Assembly: GCA_022316685.1 (NCBI GenBank)
Contig: JAKJHU010000023.1
Location: forward strand, 3,025,192-3,089,191
Length of the DNA stretch: 64,000 nt
Origin: Progne subis subis
Lineage: Eukaryota > Chordata > Aves > Passeriformes > Hirundinidae
Reading direction: 5' to 3'
The position numbers and the translations under genes are program-made. Numbering within the stretch: the first letter of the stretch is position 1; every line of letters begins with the position of its first letter. This document shows, piece by piece, positions 11,301-53,354 of the stretch. A model generated the notes under the pieces. The model was given only the letters and a program-made list of their open reading frames with translations. It was not told the DNA's origin and made no database searches.

Positions 11301-14300
11301 CAAATGCTGTGCATCAAACACTTTTTCACTCCCAAATGCTGTTTTCCAGAAGCAGTACTCTGTTCTTGACATGATGTAAGCCAGACCTGTCAAAAATCCA
11401 TGAGATACTGCCCCAAACCCCAACAAACACTTGATGCGTGGACTTTGGCAGAATTCTTGTTCAGCTCATCCCTCTGTATAGTGTTTGTGTTGGGCTGGAG
11501 CTACACAGCTGTCCAAGAGAGCCAGAGAAAGGATACATGATAAAGGTGGAAAAAGGAGTACATGGTGAGAAAAGTGGGATGTTACCTGGCATCTGTGTGT
11601 GATTCCATATGCCCATAGACATTATGTCAGTACAGCAGCAGGGTGAGGGGACAGATGGAGAAAGCCCAGCTCCTTGTTCCTTACTTGTTCCAGTAAAAGG
11701 AATGCTTTTACTGACACCATGTCCAGACAGAGTGATGGATAAGCAGACAGTGATAGATAAGCAAACCCAAAATAATAAACCAGCAACTGCTAGCAGCTGT
11801 CTGAACATGTCTATGTTGTTTATGGTGCCAGAAGAGAATGAGAGAGAGGCACCTTGGAGGTGTGCCTGCAAAGCTTGTGGCTCAGTGTGATTTCAGTCCC
11901 AAGTCTTATGCTCTACAAAACCTCTAACTTCAAAATAAAAGAGAAACAAGAGATCCATGGAGCTTACATCCACTTTCTTCATTAGGGAACATCAGTCATT
12001 TCAAAGTCTAAGAGGTCTAATATGAAATACTCATTGAGAGAAAGAAATTACTAATTATTCTTCAATGGGTATGCACTACAAGATCCGTGTGTAACCTTGT
12101 TGCTGGAACTTCCTGACTTTTAGGTGGAAATTCATAATATGAACAATCTTAAGGGAATATCTGTAAACAAGAATTACCACACCACTTATTTTTTAAAATT
12201 TTATTACGAAAGACCTTGCTGTCTTTCTTTCTAAATGTTTAGTACCACACATTTAGTGCAAACTAGTTTGGCAGTCCTGATCTACAGTGTGTAAGTGAGC
12301 TGCTTGCATGCTGATGTTATCTTTGTTTCTATTGTAAGGTAGTACAGCTGTGACTCATGTTTCTGCATAAATATTTAAATTATGATTTCAACATTTTCAC
12401 TTTGACAATACCGTGCCAAATGCTGCTGTGAGAGTTTCAACAGTTTTTGAAAAGCAAGTGGGAATAACTGATTGGCTTTCTTTAATGAAGCTGTAATGAA
12501 GTCTTCCAGCAATTTCAGATACATCAAGGATATTCTGTAAACCAGTGTCATCCTACTGTCATTACCTTTAACCATGCTGTTGCTTGTTGTATTGATGTAC
12601 TATTTTACTATGTGTTCTGAACCGCTAAAATTCAGGTATGTTTTTTTCTACCTTTCCTAAGTGCTTAACTCACACACTGAATAATAAAACCCTACTTGCA
12701 TATTCCAATATACAGCGTAGCTCATCTGCACATCAATTGTGACTCAGTATTTCACATCCTCATGAATAAGCAAATAGCCTATTTCAAGATTAGCAAATAA
12801 AATCTTTCAGCACAATTCTGTTTCATTTAATTTAATCATTAATTACGTTAACGTGAATTATTCTTAGCACTGCTCAGCATTACAAAGTTTGACAAACCCT
12901 GCCTTGTGTGCACTTGTTTGTTGGTGTGATCTCAGAAGTCAAACAAGAAGTCTGGCCAGAGTCAAAGCAATGATGGCATGGTCCAAAATGTGTCACTGGG
13001 TATGGCAGCCCCTGACTTGAGCTGGAAGTTCATCAGTGAGCTGAAATCCAAACCAAGACAAGGTGCAATTTGTTTTCTTTCAGGTTTACGTATTAAGAGA
13101 TAGAGGCATCATGTTGCACTTGAAGTGGTCTGCACCTTTTAGAGGATTAGAGTCCACATAAAAATTGCTTGTGTTGGTGATACGTACCTATTTCACGGTG
13201 GAGAGACTTAAAAATACCTGAAGTTTAGCTGAGAACAATATTACTGTTATTATCTTGTACTTTGCTTCACACTGACATGATTCTTGTATGTTCCAGATTC
13301 CCCCCTTTCCACTTTTTCCTTAAAAAAAACCCCCAAATGGAGAATATCTGATGCCTCCAGTATTTCTACTGTAAGATCTCTAAAAGATCAGATTTTATTC
13401 TGTGAAAGCACTTTCTTCCACCGAAGAGTAATTTCTTCAGAATCGTACAACTGAAGAATAAATTGCCCCTGAGAAATCAAGGTTGACAAGCTGCACTGGT
13501 ACATTCATTTCCTGAAAATGCTGTCCACAGAAGACTTGGGAGTTAGATTCTAGTTATAAGCTGATATAGATTGAAGCAGTTTACATAGTTTTTCAAGTAA
13601 CCTTCCTTCATAGTGGGGCAGCACTGGACTTTAGTGTTTGTGGAAGAAAGTGATTTTAATACTGAAATATCATGCAGGGAAGGCATCGATATTTGTGTTA
13701 TGGCTCTTCTCAACTGACTCCTGGTGTTGAAGAGTGAATAGTAATAACTAAGGGATTTCTGTGCTCATAAAAGCTAAAGGCAAAGAGTCCATGAATCTGT
13801 ATCAAACAATAAGCTCTGTGGCAAGTTTTTAGCAAGGGCTCCACCTGCAAGACAACCTACACAAGAAGGAGGGATAGGACTGAAAGCTTAGCAAAAAGAA
13901 ATAGCTGACGTGATATACTCCAACTCCTGAAGGAGTTCAGGAAGTAGCAAAGCAAATGTGGGTGCTGTTGAGCACGATAACTCATCCTCTTGCCAAAACA
14001 GAATACAACTGCAACTGGCTTTAGTGGTGGGAGGGAAAATGCTTGTTCTAGACAGTGACAACTGATGGCCAGCACCATCCTGTTGTTTTCTGGTTGCACA
14101 GGACCTAGAAACTGTGTCAGGCGATCTGGAAGCTAAAGGTGCTGGATTCTCAGTTCTTGAAGCACCCCATCCCTGCAGAACTGAAAAGGAATGGTGCGGG
14201 AGATCCTTCCAGCTGAAGTGGATATACTTTGAAGGATAGTGAGAGAAGGAACTCCTAGACCAGCAGCACATAGATCTGAAGGGAAAAAAAAAAAAAAAAA

Positions 14301-15254
14301 AAAAACCCTACAGAAAAAAAAATTATTACCAAACGGATGTCTTCCCATGAAAAAAACTTAAGGAACCCTTACTTTTAGGTTTTGCTAACTTGATGTCTTT
14401 GGAAACACATTATCCCAAGCTTGCCTTCTAGGCTCCTTTGAACCACCTGGTGGTGTAATTCCCTATGAAAAACAGCATTAGATTGAAGCAATTAGGAATC
14501 TGAAAAAGAGTAACTCTACCTAAACTCCCACTGCAACTGCTTAGTAGAATGTCTCTCGGGACTAAACCAAGCAAGATAACCAGCCCACACATTTGGGCTG
14601 ACTCTTCCAAAGCAAATGTGTACGCAGGGGAACACAGCAAGACTGCCAGGTGAAGAATGTTGAAATACAACAGTGGGTGACAGCTGGTTCATACAAACTG
14701 AACTGGTTTTGTCCAAATGAACCAGCATGGAAAACCAGCAAATAAACCTGTGTTCTGAGCTGGCTCAAGCCAAGCTTCAGCCTGTGCTGGGGTTGAGCTG
14801 TGGCTGATTTAACCAGCACAGATGGACCAAGGCAGGAGGGCACCTCTGTATGGGCTAAGCCTCTGCTCAGAGCAGGGTCAGTGAGATCAGGGCCATGTCC
14901 CATCAGGTGTTGAGCATCTTATATGGAGATCCCACCTTTCTGAGCAATGTGCTCCCTTGTGTGACCACCCTCAGAGCAAAACATAGTTTCTTTTTGTTTG
15001 AACAAGATTTCTTGTGCTCACTTGTGTCCCTTGTCTCTTGCTCTGTCACTGGGCACCACTGAGAAGGGTCTGGCTTTTAGTCCTTGTGTCAGGAATTTAT
15101 ATCTGAGCTCTCTCCAAGTTGAATATGCCCACGTGTCTCAGCTTCTCACCCATGACAAACGCCCTACCACTTCACCCACCTTTGTGGCCCGTCACAGGTC
15201 TTCCTCTGTTATGCCTGCGTCTCTCTCATCCTGGCAATCCCAGAGCACTCCAGG

Positions 15255-15765
15255 TATCACAGATTCATGGACTGCTTTGGGCTGCAAGGGATCTTAAAGA
15301 TGATGTAGTTCCAACTGCTCTGCCATGGGCAGGGACATTTTCCACTAGACCAGGGTGCTCAAAGCCCCATCCAACCCGGCATTGAGCATTTCTGGGAGTG
15401 GAGCATCCACAGCTTCTGTGGCAGCAGCAGGTGTGTCTGAGCAGGGCTGAGTGAGGGATCACCTCCCCTGACCTGCTGCTGACGCTGTGCCTGACCCAGC
15501 CCGAGGTGCTGTTTGCCTTTGTTCAGTTGCTGGAAACAAGGTTCCACCAGGAGCCCCCTGGAGCCATCCTGCGGAGCCGCTTCCCAGCGGGTTGGTCCCT
15601 GGCCGGTCCCAGGGCAGGGCTGGCCCCTCCTGGGGTAGGACTTGCTGGCAGGGCTGGCCCCTCTTCCCAGGACTTGGCTCTGTCAGATCCCTGTCAGCCA
15701 TTTCTCCAGCCTGCAGAGATCCCCTAGGACAGCACTGGGCCCTCTGGGACAAATCATTCCAGCAA
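15255..15765 (-). mobile_element. CR1 LINE fragment
   Basis: CR1 signatures in reverse orientation: ATCTTAAAGATGATG, CATGGGCAGGGACATTTTCC, ACTAGACCAGGGTGCTCAAA, GCCCCATCCAACC and later GCCATTTCTCCAGCCTG. Internal deletions or insertions are present around 15530-15690. Confidence 0.85.
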
Positions 15766-18700
15766 TGCTTCTGTGCCACTTCTCAACTTTAAAGGGCTGC
15801 TGTCATATGCCCATCTTTATCTCCATGACCGATGATTACTACTTCCATAAATTCTAGTAATTTATATATAATATATATAGTAATTAAAAAAAAATACATG
15901 TACGTACAGCAATCATCCTGGGCTTAGCTACAGCTCCTAATGGGACAGCATTCCAGTAGCTGATACAGATCTAGGGCTCTTTAGATGGAAAGATTAGAGC
16001 TTGGATGCTGACATGGATATTATGAAGCTTGTTTGTACTGCACAGAGTTCCAGTAACAGACATTGTATGAGCTTTCACTGAAAATATATATATATGTATA
16101 AGCTTCTGAAACTAATTAAAATAATAAAATTCTAATCTCAAATTATTCCAGCTTGATGAGTCATGAAATTTGAGTATGCTGTTGTGCAGGGCAGCTAAGG
16201 GCAAGGTTGCAATTGTGCCGTGTCAAAGGAAGACACTGGAGCCTCACGAAGCAGAGAAGCCTGATACTGAGTGATAAGGTGTTACCTCAGGTTTGTGTGC
16301 TGATGTGAAATTCAAATGTATTTTTGTTTCCAGGGTGTGTGTGTTGTGTTTGTTTCTGACGCACACAGCTGATTTCCATGTAGGAGACTAAGGATTTGCA
16401 AAGGCTATGAAGGCCATATCCTTGGATAATCACAGAGCACTGGATATGTAGAAGGCAGCTGGAAGCCACAAAGAGACAAAATAAGAATCCAGCAGGTGCA
16501 CTCTTTAAATGTACCCATCAGACACACCCCATGCTCCTTTCTTAAAAAAACAGAAGCACCCCCAGGAATGTTTGCTATTTCATGAACGTTTCTCCCCACA
16601 GCTCACGAAGGCTTTTGAATCTGTAGCAATTGCCAGACTATGGTAAAAGACCAAAACCTGTTTGGTGTATTGGCCCCAGCCCACATTTGCATCAGAGCTG
16701 TACTACGACCATGTTCATTCCTGTTGTTTCACTTGTGTTTTCCTGCTTTTTCCTGAACATGGAGGGCCTTGAGGGAAATGTGACTTCTAATCCAGTCCTT
16801 GAGTCCTTGCATCACTGAAGCAGCATGCAGAACTGCATGTATTTCACCTGTACATCTGAGCAACTTAAAGCATGTCTCAGAGAGACTGCTTTACAGATAC
16901 ATATATGTGTATATTTATATACACATCAGTGTATACTCGTGTATATGTAAAAATATTAGTGACAATGTGTCTGAAAGATGATGTGCAAGAATACACCAAC
17001 ACCTTACATCAACTCATTGATGGTACTTTAATACCAAGTTAATGCATTTCTCAATTAAGAATTTATAAACTGGTAATTCATTAAAAAAAAAAAAAAAATA
17101 AATCACAGCTTCACAAAAAGCTAACTTTAACAGTTTGTCCCCTCCCCGCCAACAAGCAGTTTACAATATATTTCAACTATGTTGGTAGAAAGTTAACAGT
17201 GATGTGAAACTCTTAAAAAACATTTGCAACAGCAATTGAAAATAAAATAATGATTCTTACTCAGTGAAAAATTAATAGGAATTGTGTTTCCCAGTAAAAG
17301 ATAAGTCAGAAAAGCAGCAAAAAATTCCCTCTCCTACTTGTTAGGTACAAGCTTTCCCCCTGGCACATTTATCAGGGGCAAAGGCAACACTTCAGCATTA
17401 TTCGTTCCCAGGTTCAGCACTTCAGTGGTTTTGGCAAGACTCAGAGGTCATATTCAGGAGTCCAGAGTTTGAGGTGTGTGCTGCTCCTGCTCCCTGTGCT
17501 CCAGAGGCTGCTCCACTCCTCTTCCTCGGGGTACAGTGGGATCACAAACAGCTCAGAGTAAAGGTAAGGAGTTTGAAAAATTTTCTGTGGGATCATATTC
17601 TTTTTTCACTCTTCACCTCTCCAATACAAACTGGAAACACCAGAAATTTTGTCTGTCACACTTCACATGTGAGTATTTACAGGAGAGACAGGATTTAAAT
17701 GATGCTGTTATATTTTCACTTGTGTACAAAATCCCTTCTCTCTGCTGAAGTTATACATGCAACCACAGGACGAAAAATGTTCCTTCTCTAAGTTAAAAGT
17801 CACATTTTCAAAAGTCATTGCACTTGACAATAAAAAGGCAATTAATATGTATTTGATATTAAATATATTGTACAGACCTGAACTTCTGTGCAACTCATTG
17901 CTTCAAACATATTTAACATCGTTTTAAAAACTAAGCCTCTAATCAAATAAAAACTTTGCTAAAGACAAAAATCTTTAAGAACAAATGCACACAAAAAACT
18001 CTCCCTTTAACTCCTAGTGCATTTAAACACATCTTTGAAATTCCCTCTGTTGTTTCCACATTTAACCTTGCTGCCATTCCATACTGATCTAACATCACTA
18101 CACAAGAACATCTTTTCCTTGACCTAACCAATAAGGCTGGCATTTGGGATGCTGTTGGTACAAACAAGAAAGTTGAAGATAAGATTATTATCTCACTCCT
18201 TTCATGTGGAAAACAAAAGATTTCAAAGTGGATGTGATTCAGTTGTCACCATTGTCTCTGGCCCATTTCAGATGCCAGTAGTTACCCTACGAGCCAGGGT
18301 TTTGGATTGTCCAAAGGTATTTTGCAACAACTTGCAGTTAAAAATATGGACATGGAAACTGAAAGAGAGATTTTGGTCCCTGAGATATACTAAATGAAAT
18401 GAAGAACTAAAGCACTGATATTTAGTTTGGAGTGGACCCTCTAATGAAAACTAAGTTAGCTTCAACTTTCTAAAGTTTAACAAATAGTCATGTAAGCAGG
18501 ATGACAGGATATAGGCAGTATTGGTCAATAAAAGTGCACTGTACAGAGTAGTTTGAAGAGTTATCAGTTGCTGAGGACCAAGCAGCTATCCTGTCAATAG
18601 CATGCTGCATCCAACTTGTCTTTCCAAGCTAGTACAAAACCACAAGATGAAACGTGGCCTTAACCAAAACACTATTTTCTCTCATCTCTTTACAGGTACA

Positions 18701-21700
18701 ACTACAGGACTTGGTGTCATAAATACTTATGATGGGCTAAGTGACTACATGTGCCAGAACCAAATTCAACTTTTTAACCTTGCAACTGAATGTTTCAGCA
18801 ACTCTGTGGACCACAGCAGCAAACTCCTTATGGCCACACCAGTGGCAATGTGTGCTATGGCAATCCATCTTGGGCTAGTGTTTAAAAGGTTTGTACCACA
18901 GAAGGTGTTTCAGACCAGTGGCAACTACAATAAAACATCTTTGGCAACCATTGGCATATGAAAAGTAATTCACAGCAGCTGGACGAATTGTAAGATGTTT
19001 ATAAAGTTCCATAGTGCCTCATTAACTTTCTGAAGTGCGTTGCATGAAGTACCAAACTCCTGAAAAGGACAGCTAAACATCTGCCATCTTTAACTCAGAG
19101 ATAGCAGGTTTTTTTCATACCACTTTCTCAGACAAAGCTAGGGCTTGTGAAATTTTAGAGGATGATGTGAGATAGTCCACACAAAGGCTTCCAATGCATT
19201 TGGAGTTGATTTGGGTAAGGGAACAGAGTAATGAAGGGCTGAAGAATGAATTTTCAGTGCACCACTGGGAAGTTACGCAGGGACAGGTGACAGATGGATT
19301 CATGAATAGATTGAACCACTAAAGTAGCATAATCACGTTGGTGGTGGAATCTCTTCAGACAACAAAACAAACCGAAACAAAAAAATCAGCTGCATCCAGC
19401 GAGTCCACTAAGTAGCCTCATTTACCTTAAATAAAAAATGTGTGCATTAGGAACACAGAACTTACTCTAAAACATTAGTAACACTGTAAAACACAGCTGA
19501 GCTATACAAGGAATTCAGTAAAACCAACTTTTGTATCCTGCAATTATAAATTAGATAAGTCTTGTGACACCAGATAAGTTAGCTCTTAAGTGTGTGGGAT
19601 GTGCACAGTAGGGGGGCAGAGACCACACTACTAAGATGGGTAAATTTTTAACAAGTAGAAGAATTGAAAGAAGGTAATTTCAGCTTATTTTGTTCTAAAT
19701 ATAAGCTCAACTTTTAGAAATTTAGAAAATAATATTGCAACTATCTTGCAGAACTGCACAGAGATCCCTATATATAAATTAGTATGCAATTTGGCAGTAA
19801 CAATCACAACAGAAGAAATTAAAAAGGAAAGACAAAATCTTAAAAAAAAACCCCACAGGGTATTTAAGCAGGGAGAATGTAGTTTTGCTGTCACCACTGT
19901 CTCATTCTGTGAGAATAAAGTAAAAGAACTTTATATCCCAGATGCCTCATAAGACCCCATATATAGCCAATCCCCACTATACCTCACTTGAGAGATGCCA
20001 ATTTAAGCCCACAAAGGCATTTATTTAAATTTGAGTCTAATAAAATACAGAATAATTTTCAGTTAACTCCTACCCACACCCTGAAAAAAAAAAAAAAAGT
20101 ACACCTATGGAATATATTGAAACCTCTCTGATGTCCACTTCTAAAACAAGTGTGAAAAGCTTAAAAAAATCTTAGTATAAAGACTCCAGTTATTACACAC
20201 AGCTTGCTTCAATAGTGAAATAATACCATCCATTCCTCTCCAGGAGAGAAGAATGAAGATCATAAAATAAGATAAAAGTAATTGGCCTGATTTTGATGAA
20301 ATTATAAAATGATATAATTAAACAGAGTATTGTTCAGTCATCAGGTGCCACAGGAAAAGGCAGCTTAGCAGTTCTGTAAATGGGGTTTTGCTATGCTAGT
20401 ATTCTCTATTCTGGCACAGCAGATTTTTCCTTCACATTTCAGTAGCTGTAAAGTCATGGCCCTGCCCTAGAGAGACGTGTTCAACATCAGCACTGCTGCT
20501 ATATGAGACTTACTGCTGTTTCAGCACATGAAGGATGAATTCAATCCTCCCTAAATCCAATCCTCAAACCTACTACTCTGCTGACTGCATTGGAGTTACA
20601 GTTTTTCACTAAAAGATGAAATGTAACAAATTAATTAAAAGCAAGTTCTAGCTTTTAAAACAAAAGGATATTTGCCAGAGCAAGTGTCTAAGCAGTAAGG
20701 AGATGTGCTCCAACTGACAGTGCAAATTCTGTATCTCATGTTCTATGCTAATGTACAGCTGGGCAAAACTACAACCTGTATGTAACATCACTGGAACTAG
20801 AAATTCGTCACAACTTCTCCTCTTCCCAAGCTTCTGAAGTAAATAATAATGCAATATATTAATATATAAAGTAATTTTATACTGGTATGTATAACAACCA
20901 TATACACACAGTAACAGTAACCATATCGATAGTTACTGTTATCTGAAAACAAGGTCAAAAATGGGTTCCTAAGGCCACAGTGAGATGAAATGACTATGTT
21001 TCCCAATTGTGGGTCAGAAAGGTTCTGACAAGCTTAAAGATGGGAGAAAAAGCAATCTTTCGAGTTCTAGCAGTGCAAGTTTAATATGCAGGTTACTGAT
21101 TAGTTGTTTTTAAAAAGCAATCCCAGAATTTAAGTTGCTTATTTATTAATTTATCACTGATTTTCCATATTATTTTAGGTACCCTCCATGTGGTGAAGCA
21201 CCTGACCTAGAATTTATATTCATCTTATTTTGTTCAGCTTGTTAAAAATTTACCCACTTATTTAGCTGTTTTTACTTTATTCTTCATAATATAGATCTTT
21301 CTCACTCACAGATACATTCCAGAGTTAGTAAATTACCGTCAATCCATTTGTTCACTTTGATTTTTGCCTAGCACTTGTTCAGTTTGATTTTAGTTCTCCT
21401 ACAAGCTGCAACCATCTCTTTCATGCAAGGAAAATTACAATGGAATAGTTAATTCAGGCTGAATGAGTAGAAAAAAAATACAAACATATCACGACAGGAG
21501 CAAGTTAGAGTCCTCAATTGTCTGATTAATTTAGACCCCCTGCCTATCCCTCCAAAACCAAAAAAAAAAAAAAGCAAATGGAACAACCCCTAAAGAGCTT
21601 ACTGAGCAGCAACAATGCCTATACTGTAAAATACTTTCTCTGGAATGAAATTCTGCGACAAGGGGAAAACGACATCAAATAAACTTCCTTTTCTTACCAT

Positions 21701-22469
21701 AAGAATATCTTAATGAAATGTCTTACTTCTGGCATAAGTAACTAACACTGTCATCTATATTAAGAGTTTTCTTTTAAAATAAATTATATAATAACAGGTT
21801 GAAGATGCATCTTCATTGCATATGCACACAGTCCTTCCCAGTTTTGCAGCTGAGCCTTTTAGGGTCTCTTCTTTTTAGACTAAATTAATTCACTTATCCA
21901 TCATGAGCAAAGTAGAAGAAGAATGTTTTATCGATTTAGCAAACAAAGACTTCTAACAGTACAATAGTTTCAAGGGGTCCAGAAAAGTCAAACGGGTGCA
22001 TGAAGCCTTTCAGGGACAGAAGAAATAGTTTTCACTTAATTTAAACAAGATCCTCAAAATAATTAAAAGCAGTGCAAGAAGAAATACAGGATAAAGGATG
22101 GAACCTTAATTTATCTGCCACGCACACTGTAAAGCAGGCAATGCATAACTCTGCTAGGCTGCTCCAGCAGCCCTTTTATAATATCCCTTTTATAAACTGT
22201 GTGCACAGACAGACAAAGGGATGGGATAGTCCAAGGTTTCATGTGCGTCCAGCAACTACAAATTAAATGGCACATGAGGATGGATTTGAGATGGCATTCC
22301 CTTGGTTCCCTTAGGTACATTATGCCTGATTCACACCCTCAAATGTTTGTGTGCATGAACAACAAAAAGCATCAGTCATTTCTGCTAGAAACAGACAGAT
22401 GGAATTAAAAAAAACCCCAAAACTTAAAATAGTGCAGATAGTTTTAAAGTGATCTAGTTCAAATAATAA
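15766..22469. other. Downstream flank of GK, 3' end not resolved
   Basis: AT-rich, with several AT dinucleotide patches (15863-15882, 16084-16096, 16898-16948). The terminal GK exon, 3' UTR and poly(A) site should lie here on the minus strand if exon 20 is spliced onward, but I could not identify them with confidence. A plus-strand open frame at 18602-18961 is discussed in the findings. Confidence 0.5.
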
Positions 22470-50973
<28,504 letters not shown>

Positions 50974-51071
50974 GGGGCCCCTCAGCGCCCGCTGCGCTCC
51001 CGTAACGGCCGCGCCGGCGCCGCGCGGGCAGCTCGCGGCCGGCGGCGCGTGGCTGCCGGGGTGAAGCCGGC

Positions 51072-51093
51072 GGCGGGGGCGGGGCGGGGGGCG
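51072..51093. promoter_or_regulatory. Tandem GC boxes (Sp/KLF-type)
   Basis: Overlapping GGGGCGGGG-type motifs 100-120 bp upstream of the GK start codon. This arrangement is typical of TATA-less CpG-island promoters. Confidence 0.6.
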
Positions 51094-51119
51094 CTGCCTC
51101 GCGCATTGTCAGCCGTCAG

Positions 51120-51124
51120 CCAAT
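51120..51124 (+). promoter_or_regulatory. CCAAT box (NF-Y type)
   Basis: CAGCCAATCG context on the plus strand, read as ATTGGCTG toward GK. It lies about 150 bp upstream of the GK start codon, just beyond the GC boxes. NF-Y works in either orientation. Confidence 0.5.
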
Positions 51125-51198
51125 CGACGCCCGGGGCGCGGCGGGGGCGGAGCGCCGGAGGCGGGGCCGGGCTCGAGGAGGGGCGCGAGGGGAGGTGT

Positions 51199-51208
51199 GT
51201 CACGTGAC
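51199..51208. promoter_or_regulatory. GTCACGTGAC palindrome (E-box/CLEAR-like)
   Basis: A perfect 10-bp palindrome containing CACGTG, about 225 bp upstream of the GK start codon and inside the CpG island. The sequence equals the CLEAR consensus bound by TFEB/TFE3/MITF and also fits USF. Binding is inferred. Confidence 0.5.
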
Positions 51209-53332
51209 GCGCGGCGCGCCCCCTTCCTCGCCCCGCCCCGGGCCCCTGAGGCGGCGGCGCGCGGGCGGCGGGAGAGGGAGGTGGGGGAGCAGGGGGGCCG
51301 CTGAGGGCAGCTCTGGGCGCTCCCCGGAGGGCTGCGGGACCGGGACCCCTTCTCGGGTCACTTGTGCCTTGAGGCGGCGTTCCACGGAGCGAAACGTGTC
51401 TCGCTCTTTATCGGGGAGAGCGGAAAGAAGCCCCACTCTCTCTGAAGGCGGGACCCCGCTGGGGAGGTGCCAAGCCGGGGTATCCGCTGGAAATCCCCCG
51501 TTCAGAGCGAACGCTGCCGAGAAACTGGGCAAGGCAGAGTGATCATGGATGACCGATATATGTTATGCGTATTTATGATACATTCCCAAAGCGACTTCTT
51601 TTATCTTTTAAAGCTTTACCCTGCGTCCTGCAGAGATACTCACTGGCTTTAAAAAAAATGGAATCTCGGTCTTCCTTCCTTACTGCATGTTGGTAACTTG
51701 TGGTTCAAGAAAAACCGCTGGTGTTGTAAGAGCTGGGATAGAATTGCAAAAGCCAACAATGCTGACTGAAGGGCCTGAAAAGTTTACAGTGACACACGTT
51801 GCCAGCAAACCAACCCCCACAGACACCATTGAAAAGATTTGGCTTTGCCATTACTCCACATTACTGGTAGTTGTCCAAACTTGGGGTGTTTTGCTGCAAT
51901 TGCTCCGTGATAAGCAAAATCTGATTGCTGCCACTTGGGAATTCTTTGTGAGATGCCTTACCCAGCTCTTTGATTTTTTGTTGTTGGTGTTGTTGTTTGT
52001 TAGTGCTTCAGCTGGCATCGAGGAGCCTTGGATGGGGCGTGAACAGCATTTACTGCTCGTGTAATAGCAAGGGATTTCATTGCAGCCCTTAACTACAACA
52101 TCTGAAATGAGACAAAGGCAGTCTTGTGGTAAGATCCACATCCACATTTTCAAGACTGACAGTAAAGTAGCACTTGGGCCACTTGCCAAATATTCTCAAA
52201 TTTTATCTATTATTCTCAAATCTTATCACCAAGACTGGTATTTTTTTTATTTTTTTTTTTTTTTCTTTTCTTGGAACTTAGCTATAGTTTAAAGACCATC
52301 TTGCTCAAGAACATGCTGCAACCCTTAGAGAAGGATCCACAGAGTTTGTACTACAAGATCATAATGATCCTTCCTGGCTTTGCCAAGGATCCCCCTTCTA
52401 CTTCCTTCGCTTGTCTCAGGGAGCTTTTACTCTAAAGCCAAGAACTCTAGTTCATTAGGAATAGTTATGCAAGGCTACAACATCTCCATGTAGATTAGGA
52501 ATTCAAGGAATTAATCCCATGGGATTGTAGTTAGTATAATATATAATAATATATAATCATTAGTATAATTCCTAGGAAAGGTGTGGGGTTTGTGTTATTT
52601 CTTTTGTCTCTTTTAAAAGCTGCAGTATTGTGCTCTTAGTGTATTTCAACTCAAGATAGGATGAAACAATTTTCAGCAAAGCTTGAGGTCTCTCTAGATC
52701 CAAGAAGGGAGGAAGCAATATCGTGACAGACATTTCTGCAAAACATGAAATACCACTGCACTGTTGAGGATTAAGAGTTACAGAAATTCTCTGGGAGGTG
52801 CCATTTCCTCAGGTGCTCTTTAGCAATGCCGTGAATGTTTATAGACCAGGAACAGGAGGCGTGACAGCAATAACCTGTAATATTTCCTTAACCCTCAAGA
52901 CATGTAAGACAGGCAGAAGGGGGAAATAATTTAATCCAAAACTAGAAAATATTGAGTCAGGGAGAATAGTTCATTCTTCCTAGCTCATTCAACAGTGTGC
53001 TCTCGCTTCCTTCACATTCCTATTCGCTGTTCGAATAGAACATTTATTCTTGTAGTATTTATTATGCAATACTATTTGCAGAGTAGGAATAGAGTACTGT
53101 CCCAGGGAAGCCTGCAGGGGAAGGAAGGGTGGAGCTCTGGCCCTACCTTTACAGTAAGATGGTGTGAGGCCACGCTCGGCTGAGGAATTAGCTTCCTTTA
53201 AAGGAGGGAGTGTGGATATCCCTGTGCACTAATTTCTTCTGCTTCTGGCTCAGATCTCACTGAGACAAGTCTACACAATGCAGCTGAAGTTGTTTGCTGT
53301 TCTGTTTTCCTGCTGCAGAACTTGCAAAATGG

Positions 53333-53354
53333 AAAAAAAAAAAAAAAAAAAAAA
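53333..53354. repeat. Poly(A) run, 22 nt
   Basis: Uninterrupted A run in the intergenic sequence upstream of GK. Confidence 0.9.

Larger units (their letters stand above)
6109..15254. other. Intergenic, no gene seen
   Basis: Apart from the simple repeats listed, I find no protein homology, RNA gene or clear mobile element. Open frames are short and have no recognisable motif. Old unrecognised repeats or regulatory elements cannot be excluded. Confidence 0.6.

Noticed and set aside
17943..18167. 74-codon minus-strand frame considered as the terminal GK exon
   Set aside because: An AACAG acceptor is present with the right phase, but the pyrimidine tract is poor and the peptide has no likeness to known GK C-termini.
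20648..20854. Minus-strand frame considered as an alternative GK 3' exon
   Set aside because: The putative TTTCTAG acceptor is preceded by purine-rich sequence, and the encoded peptide is unlike GK.
51687..52064. 125-codon plus-strand frame just beyond the CpG island
   Set aside because: No recognisable domain, ordinary AT-rich composition and no supporting splice pattern. A divergent non-coding transcript is possible but unsupported.
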